A DNA stretch of 64,000 bases from positions 113,681,324-113,745,323 of the forward strand of contig OZ035960.1 in the NCBI GenBank assembly GCA_964034945.1. Direction: 5' to 3'. Each line of letters begins with the position of its first letter. Position 1 is the first letter of the stretch. The notes beneath the pieces were generated by a model. It was not told the origin of the DNA. It saw only the letters and a list, made by a program, of their open reading frames with translations, and ran no database searches. The DNA comes from Chrysopilus asiliformis. Taxonomy: Eukaryota > Arthropoda > Insecta > Diptera > Rhagionidae. The position numbers and the translations under genes were made by a program. Shown here piece after piece: positions 25,801 to 35,631 of the stretch.

Positions 25801-28800
25801 ATGGTGCAAAATGTATATATATACTAGTACAAGTTGATTGAAAATTGACTTTTTCTAGTACGGACAATCGTTGACGCAAAGCTATAAGAATTGATAACAA
25901 AATAACCTCTTAACCAATCTTAATTCAATTGTCATCAAAATAAAAATAAAAATGATAAACACTAATTGACTGAGTTAAGAACGTAGAAAAACTTCATATT
26001 AGTACCTCGGATTATAAAACTGAAATTCTCTAAAATTACGAAATTTCCTATTTTTAATGCTTGATTGATATGAAAATTCTATTCTAGTCGCTCTTAAATC
26101 ATAATCGTTTAGTTTAATCTATAAATCGATCAGAGAAGCTTCTTTTAAGTTCATTGACAACAATTTTAAAAAAATCTCCAGTTTGTACAAATATGACCTA
26201 ACAGCATTGAAAGTCGCTGCTACATGCCTGCGACTTAAATGACGAAGAAAGATGTGAACCGCCAACGACGCGGACGGATAATTAATTAGGTAACGCGTAG
26301 CAAAAAAAGATTTTCGTGTTTGGGTTTCTTTCGTGGAACTTTAAAACTATTTCATCAAAATTTCAATGCTAAAAAGAGTTGGGCTAATGGGTAAAATTTT
26401 AGACTGAATTCTATCGAAACTCGATGAAATTTTCTCGAATTTCGATGGTATTCACCTTAAAGTGAAGTCTGAACTGTGAGCAGGCAGACGGACACTAAGA
26501 TTGATATAAACTATATCAGAATTTATTCTTCGAAAATTAAAAAAAAACATCTAATGTATACTTTTTAATTGTTTTTTTACAGTTATTACACATGCTGAAA
26601 TTTTATTCGAGATTCGAAATCAATGACGAAACTGGCGATCCATTAACCGATCATGATATGACGCAGATTCATTATTCCAAAATTACATCATTACAGGTAG
26701 CTATCCGAAAACAAGAAGATTTTTAAATAACTAAAATGCATTTTTTTGTAATTCCGATAGAGAGCAGCATTTGCAAAATTTCCAGATCTCAAACTTTTCG
26801 CCTTATCAAATGTGGCAAGTGTAGATACACGAACTGCACTGGAGAAACATTTCGGTGCGTTGGATGGGGACAGTTTAAAGAAAATTGCTTGCTTTTTAAA
26901 TTTAGTTCCTGAGGAGCTCGCCGAACCGTTCACATGGCATCGTTTGGATGAGGAGTTTTTACGCGAACTATTGGTAATTTTTTTTAAATTCATAGGCCAT
27001 AAATTCGATATCGCGACCACAAATTCATTTAATTGTTGCAATTTAAAGAAGCGATGTCCATTTTTCGACCTCTTGTGTTAATTAGAATTCGGTATGCGGA
27101 TAATATTATTTTTAAAATTACTCTTACAGATTTCTCGACATGAACGTCGTGTTTCGCAATTGGATGCTTTGAATGAAATGCCATTGTATCCAACGGAGGA
27201 CATAATTTGGGATGAAAATATTGTACCGACGGAATATTTCTCTGGTGAAGGATGTTTGGCTTTACCGAAATTAAATCTGCAATTTCTAACACTGCATGAT
27301 TATTTGTTAAGAAATTTCAATTTATTTAGGCTCGAATCGACGTGTAAGTTTGATGTTTTGAAATTGGAAAAGCAAAGTTTTTATACAGTGTTTTATTTTT
27401 AGATGAAATTCGACAGGATATCGAAGATGCTGTTAGTAGGATGCTGCCATGGTACGTATTATGTGATATTTGAAGTTTTGGTTATGGGCTGGCTATTAAA
27501 ATCCGTCCTGTATTTGGGGAGTGGAGAGGGAATGGTACTACAGTAGTGACAGGGAAAGTAAGAATTCATGTGGCAATTTATTATGCAAAAAATATACATT
27601 TACCTGCGGCACAATTTTCCTATTTCAAAAGTTTGTACTCTGTATTGCAATTTTTTCAACTTTGTGTGCTTTTCTAGGCAATCCGAAGACCAGGACATAG
27701 TGTTTGGTGGCTGGGCAAGAATGGCTCTTCCTGTGGCTTCCTTTGCTGTCGTTGAAGTGGCAAAACCTCACATCGGTGAAAAGAAACCATCTCGGGTACG
27801 TGCAGATGTCGGCGTCACATTGAGTGTAAGAAAAGAAATCAAAGATGAATGGGAAAGTTTACGAAGACATGATGTCTGCTTTTTAATTTCGATAAAACCG
27901 ACAAGACCTTTTGGTACGAAATACAATCCTAGAGAACCGTTTATACCCCAAGTGGGTTTGGTGAACGTTAGAGGTTGTGAAATAGAAGGAATGTTGGATG
28001 CGAACGGAAGAGTGATTGAAGATGGCCCCGAGCCGAGGCCTCAGTTGCCTGGAGAACAACGGGCGTACAGAGTTTGGTTGGATTGTAATCAATATCGTTT
28101 GGACATGGATTCGTTGCAGGAGGTAAGTTCTATACTTAAATTTTGGAAAATTTGTACCTTCTCACCCTGTGGAAATTAATTGTGCGCTCTAGCATTGTGA
28201 CTAGATTCTTGCAGAGGAAGGAAAAAATTTACCAATTTTTTAAATTTATAAATTTTTTTCAGGGTGAACCGGATGTGTACGAAGGCTTCAACATCATAAT
28301 GCGACGTAAGCCAAAGGAAAACAACTTCAAAGCCGTTCTTGAAACAATTCGGCATCTCATGAACACAGAATGCGTTGTACCTCCTTGGCTACATGATATT
28401 TTATTAGGTTACGGTGATCCTGGGGCGGCGCATTACAAGCGAATGCCAAATCAAGAGCGAGTTCTCGATTTTAATGACACATTCTTGGACAAGGATCACT
28501 TGGTTGAGTGTTTCCCCAGCTACGAAGTTGAATTTGAAGGAGACGAAGAAACTCTAGTGCCTCCATTCAAATTGACTTTTCAGGATGTTCCAAGCGAAGA
28601 CGAAACAGATTCCCTGCGGGCGGCCATAACAGCCAAACCGTATGTGTTCTCTAATCGTGGTCCTTACGTGTTCAATACTCCCAAGAAGTAAACCTTAAAA
28701 ATATTTTATTTTTATTTGAAAAAATATTTATAACAATTTTCCGTTAATTCAGAAACTCCGTTCGATTCACGCCAACACAAATCGAGGCAATTCGTGCTGG

Positions 28801-31341
28801 AATGCAACCAGGCCTAACTTTAGTCGTGGGACCACCTGGAACTGGTAAAACTGATGTAGCGGTGCAAATTATTTCCAATCTTTATCATAATCACCCGAAC
28901 CAGCGAACGCTTATTGTTACACACTCGAATCAGGCACTAAATCAATTGTTTGAAAAGATTATGGCTTTGGATATCGATGAACGACATTTGCTGCGTTTGG
29001 GTCATGGAGAAGAGGCTCTCGAAACAGAAAAGGATTTTAGCAGGTGAGGAAAAAATTATTAAAATCATCATGATTTACTGCTAATTTCGTATGTTATTCT
29101 TTATAGATATGGTCGAGTGAATTATGTTCTTGCAAAGCGAATCGATCTTTTAGATCAAGTTCAAAGGCTACAAGAATCATTGGGTGTTCCCGGTGATAAT
29201 GCATACACATGTGAGACAGCTGGCTACTTTTATTTATATCAGGTGAGACGAGTTTTCTTATGTAAGGGTCTACCATAGTGTGACGGCGATGTTAAACTGT
29301 TAAATTTGGATTCTGCATTTTCCTGGGTCCAATTTACTGCATAGGGTAGAGGAAGGGGGAAACGAAACGCATAATGAAACTCAATCCAAAATTACTAAAA
29401 TAAATTTTTGCAGATCGTTGCTAGATGGGAGAAATTTCTGAAGCACCTGGAGCAAGTGAAGGATTCAACTGATGACTGGAAAAAATGTTTTGAAGAAGAA
29501 TTCCCATTCCAGCGATTTTTCAACGATGCACCGCAACCACTGTTCAAAGAGAACACGTACTCCAGCTGTCTGGACATTGCGGAAGGATGTTTCCAACATA
29601 TTTCACGGGTTTTCACAGAACTGGAAGAATTCCGAGCATTCGAACTGCTTCGGAGTGGCTTAGATCGATCGAAATATTTACTTGTGAAGGAAGCGAAAGT
29701 GATTGCAATGACTTGTACGCATGCTGCGTTGAAGCGAAAAGAATTGGTCAATTTAGGTTTCAAATACGACAACATTCTGATGGAAGAAGCAGCCCAAATT
29801 TTAGAAATCGAAACATTTATTCCGTTGTTGTTGCAAAATCCAATGGATGGATTTAATCGATTGAAACGTTGGATAATGATTGGTGATCATCATCAGCTGC
29901 CGCCGGTTATTAAAAATATGGCTTTTCAAAAGTATTCAAATATGGAGCAGTCGCTTTTTACACGACTTGTGCGTTTGGGTGTTCCAACAGTCGATTTGGA
30001 TGGTCAAGGGCGTGCCAGGTCCAGGTAATTTGTTTGAAATTGAAAATTGAGCGTTACAAACTCTAAAAAAAATTTCTTTGCAGTATTTGCGCTTTGTACA
30101 AATGGAGATATAAATTACTGGATGATTTGAATCACATAAAATCGAAAAATGAGTATAAAAAGGCAAATCCAGGCTTTGCTTTCGAGTTTCAATTAATTAA
30201 CGTTGAGGATTTCAATGGCACCGGCGAATCGGAACCGAATCCGTTCTTTTATCAGGTATTTTGGGCAGATTTTACAATTAGGAGCTTTCCATAAACAAAA
30301 ACTTTTAGTCTACTCGGTTCCGCTTTTCACCTTTCCTCATTCGACAAAGTTTTTCGCGATTTTTTGAACCACCGCTACAATACCGTAGATCCCCTCTAAA
30401 ATTTTGTGAACAGCTCCTAAACAGCTTTCGAATTTCAATCGTAAAATACAAAAAGTAAAGTTTTTCCTAAATATTTGAATGAATTGTCAATTTATATTCG
30501 ATGTTTTTCTCAGAATTTAGCCGAAGCGGAATATATCGTTGCGGTTTACATGTATATGAGATTGCTGGGCTATCCAGCTGAAAAGATTTCGATCCTAACG
30601 ACATACAACGGACAAAAACATTTAATTAGAGACGTGATCAACCTTAGATGTAGCCAAAATCCACTGATTGGATGGCCACATAAAGTCACAACAGTTGATA
30701 AATACCAGGGCCAGCAAAACGACTACATTTTAATATCTTTGGTTCGGACAAAAGCTGTTGGTCATTTACGAGATGTTAGACGTCTTATCGTGGCAATGAG
30801 TCGAGCTCGACTTGGCCTCTACATCTTTGGACGTGTTGCACTGTTTCGAAATTGCTTTGAACTTCAGCCGACATTCAAATTGGTAAAAAATAGTTTTTTT
30901 TTAATCTAAAATACATTTTTAACATTTTCCAAATTCCAGTTGACAAAACGCCCTCAAACGTTGAAACTAATGCCAACCGAATCGTATCCAGCGGATCGTG
31001 ATTTAAGCAAACCAATAAATGAATCCGATTGGGTTGAAATTCCAAGTATGTCCCACATGGCGGAATTCGTTTACAAATTTTACATGGAAAAATTGGACAC
31101 GATCAAGGAGCACATGCAGGAGAACTTGCAACAAATGTATGATGAAATGCCAGTGGAACGCACTAGTGAAGAGGAAAGTGTTGAAATGGTAGTTCAAGTG
31201 GAACCTACAGAGCCAAAAGAGCCGCAAAAAAGTGAAAAGGTGCCCCAAAAAACTGAAAAACCTGATTCAGCTTCGAAAAAATTCGTGGAAACTCCAATTC
31301 AAAATGAAATTGACGAACCACAAGATTTAGAAAATCATTAA
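10867..31341 (+). CDS. AQR: Aquarius / intron-binding protein 160 (RNA helicase-like spliceosome subunit)
   Basis: SF1-type ATPase that binds introns in the spliceosome as part of the intron-binding complex; it acts in the nucleus. Exons: 10867-10959, 11010-11481, 11540-11658, 11719-11946, 26583-26696, 26761-26973, 27130-27343, 27403-27451, 27678-28122, 28263-28687, 28753-29043, 29107-29242, 29414-30024, 30084-30255, 30514-30882, 30940-31341. They total 4353 nt (1450 aa plus stop), close to human AQR (about 1485 aa). The N-terminal domain has [11 protein letters not shown] and [12 protein letters not shown]. Helicase motifs are all present: Walker [12 protein letters not shown] (exon 11), [31 protein letters not shown] and [13 protein letters not shown]. 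The start is the only ATG in frame before PTVTVSQI. The acidic C-terminus is divergent. Intron 4 (14.6 kb) hosts two GPCR genes on the other strand; all other introns are shorter than 300 bp. Confidence 0.97.
12497..17519 (-). CDS. Methuselah-like GPCR, gene 1, nested in AQR intron 4
   Basis: Seven-transmembrane receptor of the secretin-like Methuselah family at the cell surface; ligand unknown. Exons on the minus strand: 17519-17294, 14316-14192, 14125-13982, 13907-13723, 13648-13533, 13326-13248, 13175-13006, 12946-12811, 12755-12497. The sum is 1440 nt, giving 479 aa. Exon 1 has a signal peptide (about 35 residues) and [13 protein letters not shown], the typical start of a Mth ectodomain. 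Exon 3 has QYCMET and exon 4 ALVCSPE, then TM1. TM2 is in exon 5, TM3 in exon 6 ([15 protein letters not shown]), TM4 in exon 7, TM5 in exon 8, and TM6-TM7 in exon 9. Length is normal for the family. A downstream ATG nine codons in could also start the protein. Intron 1 (about 3 kb) contains an R1-like LINE fragment. All junctions are GT-AG and in frame, so the gene looks functional. Confidence 0.93.
15581..16375 (-). pseudogene. R1-like non-LTR retrotransposon, C-terminal fragment (broken)
   Basis: Minus-strand translation gives [17 protein letters not shown], then [16 protein letters not shown], then [20 protein letters not shown] and a zinc-knuckle-like CPEC...H....C motif ([18 protein letters not shown]). 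This is the order found after the reverse transcriptase domain of R1-type LINEs. The frame is broken by a TAG at 15953-15955 where the family has Trp (GRWTYRL), and by a 113-bp MITE at 16175-16287. Both flanks carry (CTGT)n simple repeats. It is a dead 5'-truncated copy inside intron 1 of GPCR gene 1. Confidence 0.85.
16175..16287. repeat. Small MITE inserted in the R1-like fragment
   Basis: The terminal inverted repeat is TTTATTCACTAGGAGTTAA and its complement TTAACTCCTAGTGAATAAA (19 bp). The centre is made of short TTAACTCCCTTAACTCAC repeats. Retroelement coding sequence continues on both sides (LSAL on one side, NKLAVRV on the other), so it landed after the LINE. The target duplication could not be resolved because the ends are AT palindromes. 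Confidence 0.8.
16370..16426. repeat. (CTGT/CAGT)n simple repeat
   Basis: CAGTCTGTCTGTCAGTCTGT-type repeat at the upstream edge of the R1-like fragment. A shorter block of the same kind lies at 15465-15500. Confidence 0.85.
17520..18619. other. Gap between the two nested GPCR genes, upstream of gene 1
   Basis: No ORF or repeat is recognised. It should contain the promoter of GPCR gene 1 (minus strand), but I see no convincing TATA or initiator signal. Confidence 0.5.
18620..19122 (+). repeat. Interspersed repeat family B, copy B1
   Basis: It starts TATACCCGTATGGT, then TTTGCCTTACCGTTTGTAAC, a short CCGTCCGTCTG block, GGCGCGGATTGCGGGCGCAC, a GGGGGGG/CCCCC segment, and CACCATACGGGT followed by AGCTTTTGTTATG. 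Three other copies share the order: 23587-24118 (reverse), 43392-43955, and 46862-48060 (reverse, interrupted). The element continues past the internal CACCATACGGGT in three copies, so that motif is not its true end. Class unknown; no ORF is conserved between copies. Confidence 0.85.
19123..19696. other. Gap downstream of GPCR gene 2
   Basis: Unique-looking AT-rich sequence with no ORF. It should contain the 3' UTR of GPCR gene 2; a minus-strand AATAAA reads as TTTATT at about 19647 on the plus strand. Confidence 0.45.
19697..25585 (-). CDS. Methuselah-like GPCR, gene 2, nested in AQR intron 4 (short ectodomain)
   Basis: Cell-surface seven-transmembrane receptor of the Methuselah family; ligand unknown. 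Exons on the minus strand: 25585-25296, 22748-22565, 21947-21839, 21781-21703, 21560-21403, 21028-20884, 20657-20565, 19907-19697. The sum is 1269 nt (422 aa), and every junction keeps frame. Exon 1 carries a signal peptide ([14 protein letters not shown]) and CCNEDGVI. It joins exon 2 to give VEPESFCVG and FLCFEEND, the end of the Mth ectodomain. TM1 follows in exon 2, TM2 in exon 3, TM3 in exon 4, TM4 and the conserved GSCWF loop in exon 5, TM5 in exon 6, TM6 in exon 7 ([10 protein letters not shown]), and TM7 [14 protein letters not shown] in exon 8. The ectodomain is only about 110 residues after the signal, against about 190 in classical Mth. Intron 1 (2.5 kb) is filled with transposon copies. 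Confidence 0.93.
19955..20356. repeat. MITE of the GGGGCGTATTCATAGTCG type, carrying a nested TTAA MITE
   Basis: The left end reads TGGAGCGTATTCATAGTCG and the right end GAGTATAAATACGCCCCA, which are inverted. Inside are AATATGAGGTTAAACTGAC and GTCAGTTTAAACTCATATT in inverted order. A second element (20068-20333) is inserted at a TTAA near the right end. It lies in the last intron of GPCR gene 2. Confidence 0.75.
20068..20333. repeat. TTAA-flanked MITE (piggyBac-like), nested
   Basis: Termini are TTAACACGTTCACGGCGGCG and CGCCGGCGTGAACGTGTTAA. TTAA is duplicated at both edges, and a CCACCGGTGGTACG palindrome sits near the right end. It interrupts the outer MITE at 19955-20356. Confidence 0.85.
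21978..22150. repeat. TTAA-flanked MITE (piggyBac-like) in a GPCR intron
   Basis: Termini are TTAACACGTTCGTGACAT and TGTCACGAACGTGTTAA. A GTACCACTGGTGGTAC palindrome lies just inside the left end and GTGTACCACCGATGG near the right. Its subterminal motif is shared with the copy at 20068. Confidence 0.85.
22172..22447. repeat. MITE with GGTGCC(A/C)TCGAT ends
   Basis: The left part reads TTTGGTGCCATCGAT and the right part CATCGAGGGCACCAAA. Inner arms AGCAGTGGTTTGCTTGGATC and GATCCAGCCAAACCACTGC are also inverted. A right-half copy occurs at 41200-41333 in the mannosidase gene. Confidence 0.75.
22872..23261. repeat. MITE with about 45-bp near-perfect terminal inverted repeats
   Basis: The left end starts TAATAGCGCATTTAAAATTC and the right end finishes GAATTTTAAATGCGCTATTA. 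The arms match through GGCTTTTTTGGAGTGGCGTT. The unpaired middle is AT-rich with no ORF. It lies in intron 1 of GPCR gene 2. Confidence 0.85.
23587..24118 (-). repeat. Interspersed repeat family B, copy B2 (reverse)
   Basis: Reverse-oriented copy: ACATAACAAAAGCTATAATT at its left, GGGGGGTACCCCCC in the middle and ACCATACGGGTATA at its right end. It abuts a family A copy with no spacer, through TATAAAAATGAG. Confidence 0.85.
24119..24604 (+). repeat. Interspersed repeat family A, copy 2
   Basis: It begins with (TCTG)n and AAAACGGCTGAACCGATTGA, has three ACCGATTG...AAATTTGGC-type modules with poly-G tracts (24436-24450), and ends GGCAACGACGGGTATGCAAG. This is the reverse of the copies at 6635-7072 and 62233-62543. 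Confidence 0.8.
24605..25295. other. Remainder of intron 1 of GPCR gene 2
   Basis: No repeat or exon is recognised. I looked here for further ectodomain exons of GPCR gene 2 and found none; exon 1 joins exon 2 directly in frame. Confidence 0.55.
25586..26582. other. AQR intron 4, right end, and upstream region of GPCR gene 2
   Basis: AT-rich sequence without ORFs or recognised repeats. It should hold the GPCR gene 2 promoter. It ends in a long T tract and the AQR exon 5 acceptor (TTTTTTACAG at 26573-26582). Confidence 0.55.
30281..30422. repeat. MITE of the GGGCTGTCCATAAA family in AQR intron 14
   Basis: The left end is GGAGCTTTCCATAAACAAAA and the right end AAATTTTGTGAACAGCTCC, an inverted pair. 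It forms most of the intron between AQR exons 14 and 15 (30256-30513). Confidence 0.65.
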
Positions 31342-31427
31342 TTCGACAGGATTTTGATGGAAATGTTAGATTTTGTCGTTTTGTCAATCAAGAATGATTT
31401 TAATAGATTGGAAGATAAATTTGTTTT

Positions 31428-31433
31428 AATAAA
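31428..31433 (+). terminator. Poly(A) signal of AQR
   Basis: AATAAA 87 bp after the AQR stop codon, in an AT-rich context followed by a T/GT-rich stretch. Confidence 0.65.
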
Positions 31434-31909
31434 AATACGTTTCTATAATATCTGAGTGATTTCAATGTTTTCTTCGACGGTTTGCGAACTAGTTTTTATA
31501 GTTTTTATAGATTTTCTTGCATATTTAAGTGAAAAAATTAACAACTTCCCAAGATTTATACAAAAACTTCCTTGCCCTTAAACAAATTAAATATATGTAA
31601 AAAGATTACACTCCATGGCGCTACAGTTTGTCAAAGATCTTGGCTCCTCGAAAATTTTCTTTCAGGCTTTTCTATCAGCACATAAAAAGATAGTTCAAGG
31701 TCGTAAATATCCAACGCTGTGCCTTTGGCGATAAGAACCGCGGGTTACGCGCAGTTACGCGGCTAAAATTCAGTTAAATTTTGAATAATAATCACTTTGG
31801 AATTTTGTTTCGATTAATATCTGCCTTGATTATTAAATTATTGAAGTTTGCTATGGAAACGAATGTATTGTATTGACATAACTTTATTAGCGTTTATATA
31901 TTTTTTATC
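31434..31909. other. Intergenic gap AQR to DNALI1
   Basis: A 476-bp gap between two same-strand genes. It must hold the DNALI1 promoter. No TATA box stands out and I see no repeat. Confidence 0.5.
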
Positions 31910-32966
31910 ATGGCTGAAAAAGGAGTGGAAGGCTTACAGACTTTAGTCAAATACAATAACCCAGCGCTTGTGGTCAAGCATTCGGAAAAGAAAACTGCAG
32001 GAGATTTGGTAATGTAATAAAAAAAACATCGAAAATATTTTCATGTATTTATTGTGTTTTGATCAAAGCTGATTGATAAACCGCCACGGCCATCATCTGC
32101 AGGATCTGCTGTTGATCCAAAAAGGGAAACTGAAGAGATTTTAAATTCTATTCTTCCACCACGATGTTGGGAAGAAGAAGGTCAACTATGGACACAAACG
32201 GTAATCATTGTTTGAAGAGTTTGAAGTGTTCAATTTTTTTATTGGATTTTTTTCTGTGTTTTCAGGTCTCCAGTACGCCGGCTACCAGGCAAGATGTTAT
32301 AAATTTGCAAGAAATGCTGGATGCAAGACTGCAGCAAACACAGGCTCGGGAAACGGGAATTTGTCCAGTTAGGAGGGAATTGTATTCCCAGTGTTTTGGT
32401 ATTTTTTTAAATAAAAGTTAAAAAACAGATAATTACCGTTATGTGTTATTTTTAAAGAATTTTTTTGTTAGGGGCTATCCATAAAATATATCACGCTAAT
32501 TATGGTCCCTTTCAACCTCCCCTCTGCTAAAAAAATTGGCTTTAATATAAATTTTTCTCAACAATTTCTTTTTAAATAATTTATAGATGAATTAATTCGA
32601 CAAATCACGATTAATTGTACGGAACGAGGCTTATTGGCACTTCGAGTTCGTGATGAAATCGCAATGTCAATGGAAGCCTATGAAACTCTATATTGTAGTT
32701 CAGTTGCGTTTGGGATGAGGAAGGCTCTCCAGGCACAGGAAGAGAAAGAACAATTGCGGGACAGAGTAAAAAGTTTAGAAGCCGAAAAGGAAGCGCTCGA
32801 AGTCCTTATTAGCGATATGAAAGTTAAAACGGAGCAATCTGAACGACGGAATGCAGAATTACGAGCTTCAGAAGAGAAAAAATACGCTGAAGAAGTTAAT
32901 TTCCTCAAAAAGACAAACGCCCAGCTTAAAGCGCAGTTAGAAGGAATTACAGCCCCTAAAAAATAA
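31910..32966 (+). CDS. DNALI1: Axonemal inner-arm dynein light intermediate chain (p28/DNALI1)
   Basis: Light chain of single-headed inner-arm axonemal dyneins; needed in motile cilia and sperm flagella. Exons: 31910-32008, 32069-32200, 32266-32398, 32587-32966; 744 nt, 247 aa, close to the human protein (about 258 aa). The N-terminus has LVKYNNPALV. The middle has EEILNSILPPRCWEEEGQLW and ARETGICPVRRELYSQCFDE, which are family hallmarks. From about residue 150 to the end it is a charged coiled coil finishing LKAQLEGITAPKK, as in vertebrates. The ATG at 31910 gives the expected N-terminal length. Its stop codon overlaps the poly(A) signal, and it converges with the ETF alpha gene 139 bp away. 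Expression is probably testis- or chordotonal-restricted (family knowledge, not seen here). Confidence 0.96.
32470..32515. repeat. Fragment of the GGGCTGTCCATAAA MITE family
   Basis: GGGGCTATCCATAAAATATA in DNALI1 intron 3, matching the left ends of the copies at 52123 and 7808. No right end is seen. Confidence 0.5.
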
Positions 32967-32967
32967 A
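32962..32967 (+). terminator. DNALI1 poly(A) signal overlapping its stop codon
   Basis: AATAAA contains the TAA stop (32964-32966). No second AATAAA follows in the next 100 bp, while a GT/T-rich stretch starts about 10 bp later. This suggests a 3' UTR of only about 20-30 nt. Confidence 0.55.
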
Positions 32968-33105
32968 TCAACGAAATGTGAAAATGATGTTTTTTTAAAT
33001 TCAAATGCAATACTTTTGTCTTGTGATAAGTTTTTTTTTAAATATAATAGACTGACTTTAAAAAAGAACATTTTATTCGTTTATTTACAAAAGACGATAA
33101 ATTTT

Positions 33106-34725
33106 TTAGACTTTTCCAGTAAGTTCCGGTACTGCTTTGAACAAATCAGCCACGAGTCCAATATCAGAGACTTGGAAGATTGGAGCTTCTGGATCTTTAT
33201 TGATGGCGACGATAGTTTTTGAATCCTTCATACCTGCCAAGTGTTGAATAGCCCCTGAGATGCCAACCGCAACGTAGAGTTCCTAGAATAGAAATTGATT
33301 AAATTTTAGAGAAACAGAAATAAAATCGATTTTTGTCAATTCTTCTGGATTCTCCACCTGTTTGTGATTTTAAAAGGACATTTTAAAATTAAAAAAACCC
33401 ATTTTTTGACCGAAATTCGATTGCCCACAAAAACAAACTCACCGGTGCGACGATTTTCCCTGTTTGACCGATCTGTAAATCATTCGGAACGTAGCCAGCG
33501 TCAACTGCAGCTCTTGATGCACCCACAGCAGCGCCAAGTTTGTCTGCTAAATCGTAAAGGAGCTTGAAATTGTCCCCAGATTTAAGGCCACGACCACCCG
33601 AAATGACGACCTTCGCGCTGGCTAATTCAGGACGGTCAGACTTGGTGAGTTCTGCTGAAACGAACTCCGTCAGATCAGTTTTGTAATTCCCTTCTGGTGC
33701 CTTTTCGATGGCAGCGCTGCCTCCTGGCTTTGTCGCCTCAAAATTTGTACCACGAACGGTGATTACTTTCACCGGATCTTTTGATTTCAGGGTAAGAATG
33801 GCATTACCTGGGAGGAGTTATGTTATTTTTTTTGTTGTTGCGAAAATAAAGTATTTTTTAGTTACCAGCATAAATGGTTCGCACGAAAGTGTCCTCCGAT
33901 TTAACATCAATTATGTCGGAAATCGGAGAAACGTCGAGCTTTGCAGCTATTCTAGGCAAAACATTTTTTCCAAATGATGTTGAACCAGCTAAAATATGCG
34001 TGAATTTCAATTGGTTTTGCAAAGCCAATACTAATGGTGTTAAGGATTCAGCAGTAAATCCTTTAAATGCGTCCGATTCAGCTACAAGAACCTTTGTTAC
34101 GCCTTCTAGTTTTGAGACTGCCTCTGAAGCCTGAAAGTAATTTAAGTGTTTTTTTAGATGTGATTTTGCTTGTTATAGAACTTCATCGTAAAGTTAGTTG
34201 TTATTAATTTAAAAAAAAGGCTTGAAAGGAGACATGTCCTGGTTCCGAAGAATTTAAAAAGACATAAATTTAACAAACTATTTTTAAAATAGCACAAATT
34301 TTACTGACAAACCGTCCTTCAGTTAGATTAGATGAAATCGTAAAAGAGAGATTCATATTTGACCGTTGACCTAGAGATGATATAACTTTTTATGCCTGTT
34401 CCACAAATGGAAATACAAGTCTCCATTAATTGGGGGCACTTAAGAAGTGAAACTTACTGGAGCGCACTTTGTCCCTGCAACCAAAACTGTGACATCGCCT
34501 CCAATTTTTTTAGCTGCCGTTATTGTATTTTGTGTAACTGGATTTAAAGCCTCGTTGTTATGCTCGGCGATAACAAGGGTGCTTTTTAGGCGATGCAGCT
34601 GGAAATGAAAACGTCCTCAATGAAAAAATCAAATATCTTCACTAAATAAGGAAAAAAACATCACAGGAAATTTATTTTCTTACCACATTCGTACGGAAGG
34701 CATTTTTTGAAGCAGTGGAAAACAT
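33106..34725 (-). CDS. ETFA: Electron transfer flavoprotein subunit alpha, mitochondrial
   Basis: FAD-binding subunit of the ETF heterodimer in the mitochondrial matrix; it passes electrons from acyl-CoA and other dehydrogenases to ETF-ubiquinone oxidoreductase. Minus-strand exons: 34725-34684, 34598-34458, 34130-33866, 33807-33443, 33282-33106; 990 nt, 329 aa (human 333). Exon 1 encodes a short basic, Ser/Ala-rich targeting peptide ([13 protein letters not shown]). Exon 2 has [10 protein letters not shown] and VLVAGTKC. The C-terminal FAD domain is complete: [53 protein letters not shown] and [11 protein letters not shown]. All junctions are GT-AG and in frame. The Drosophila ortholog is called walrus. 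It is convergent with DNALI1. Confidence 0.97.
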
Positions 34726-35508
34726 ATTACCGCTGATTATGGACAAAATTATACAAATTCAGGAAAAATCTGCCACCGAACCGAGCAAAAGAGAAAATTG
34801 ACAACCAACCAAAGGTCCAAAAGTCACCCAGTCAAGGGTGGGTTCACAGTAGATTTCATTCGTTCGTTTTTTCGCCTTGAAATCAAATGAAAAGTTTTGA
34901 GGCTCTCTAGCTCAATCTAGCTCAATGATTTTTATTTTACGAGATGAGTTTGTTAAATATTTTAAATTGTGATATTTTTTATAATTTATAGCTGTATATA
35001 TCTTGTATGTATTCAAAAAGACTGTTTCTTACACAAAATTTAAAGTACCTCTATGATAAGACGACAAGTGGCCAATGACGCGATAATATAGATTAAAACC
35101 GAATAACTAATAGTACTATAAGGTCATTGGTCAAAAATTGTGTGGTCAACATCTCCCTAGCTCTGTTCCTCTTTGTAGATGTCCCTCGTGTATTTGTTAA
35201 TCGAACTTAACGGAACTTAGTAGCGACATCTTAGATGGCGCGTTTTTTTTTTTTTGAAATATGACGGGAAAATATTAGCTAAACTTTTCAAATATTTTGA
35301 AATAAAATATTGTTTGAAGTGAATTAGATCTTTTTGACTCGCACAAATGTTCCTTAATTTGTTTTGAGGTTAAAAAATGGTTTTATTTTGGTCCAGAATC
35401 GTTTATGCGCGAGTACCATACCGAATCGGTTGATTATGGTACAAAACATCGGTTGGTTATGGTACAAAACAGAAGTTGGACCATTGTAGACCAAAAAACA
35501 AAACACAG

Positions 35509-35631
35509 ACCCTATCACCGAATACGAAATGATTGGTGCGATCCGTTCAATGTTGTTGTTAGTGTTTTATACACACAAACAATATTGAATTTACGACTCG
35601 AACTAATCGTATCGTATTCAGTGATAGGGCT
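35509..35631. repeat. Small MITE with CCCTATCACCGAATACGA ends
   Basis: The left end ACCCTATCACCGAATACGA and the right end TCGTATTCAGTGATAGGGC are inverted. The right-half sequence recurs alone at 36821-36870 (AATCGTATCGTGTTCGGTGA). Confidence 0.75.

Noticed and set aside
33708..34134. Plus-strand ORFs of 86-89 codons over the ETFA gene
   Set aside because: They lie antisense to well-conserved ETFA exons and share no domain of their own.
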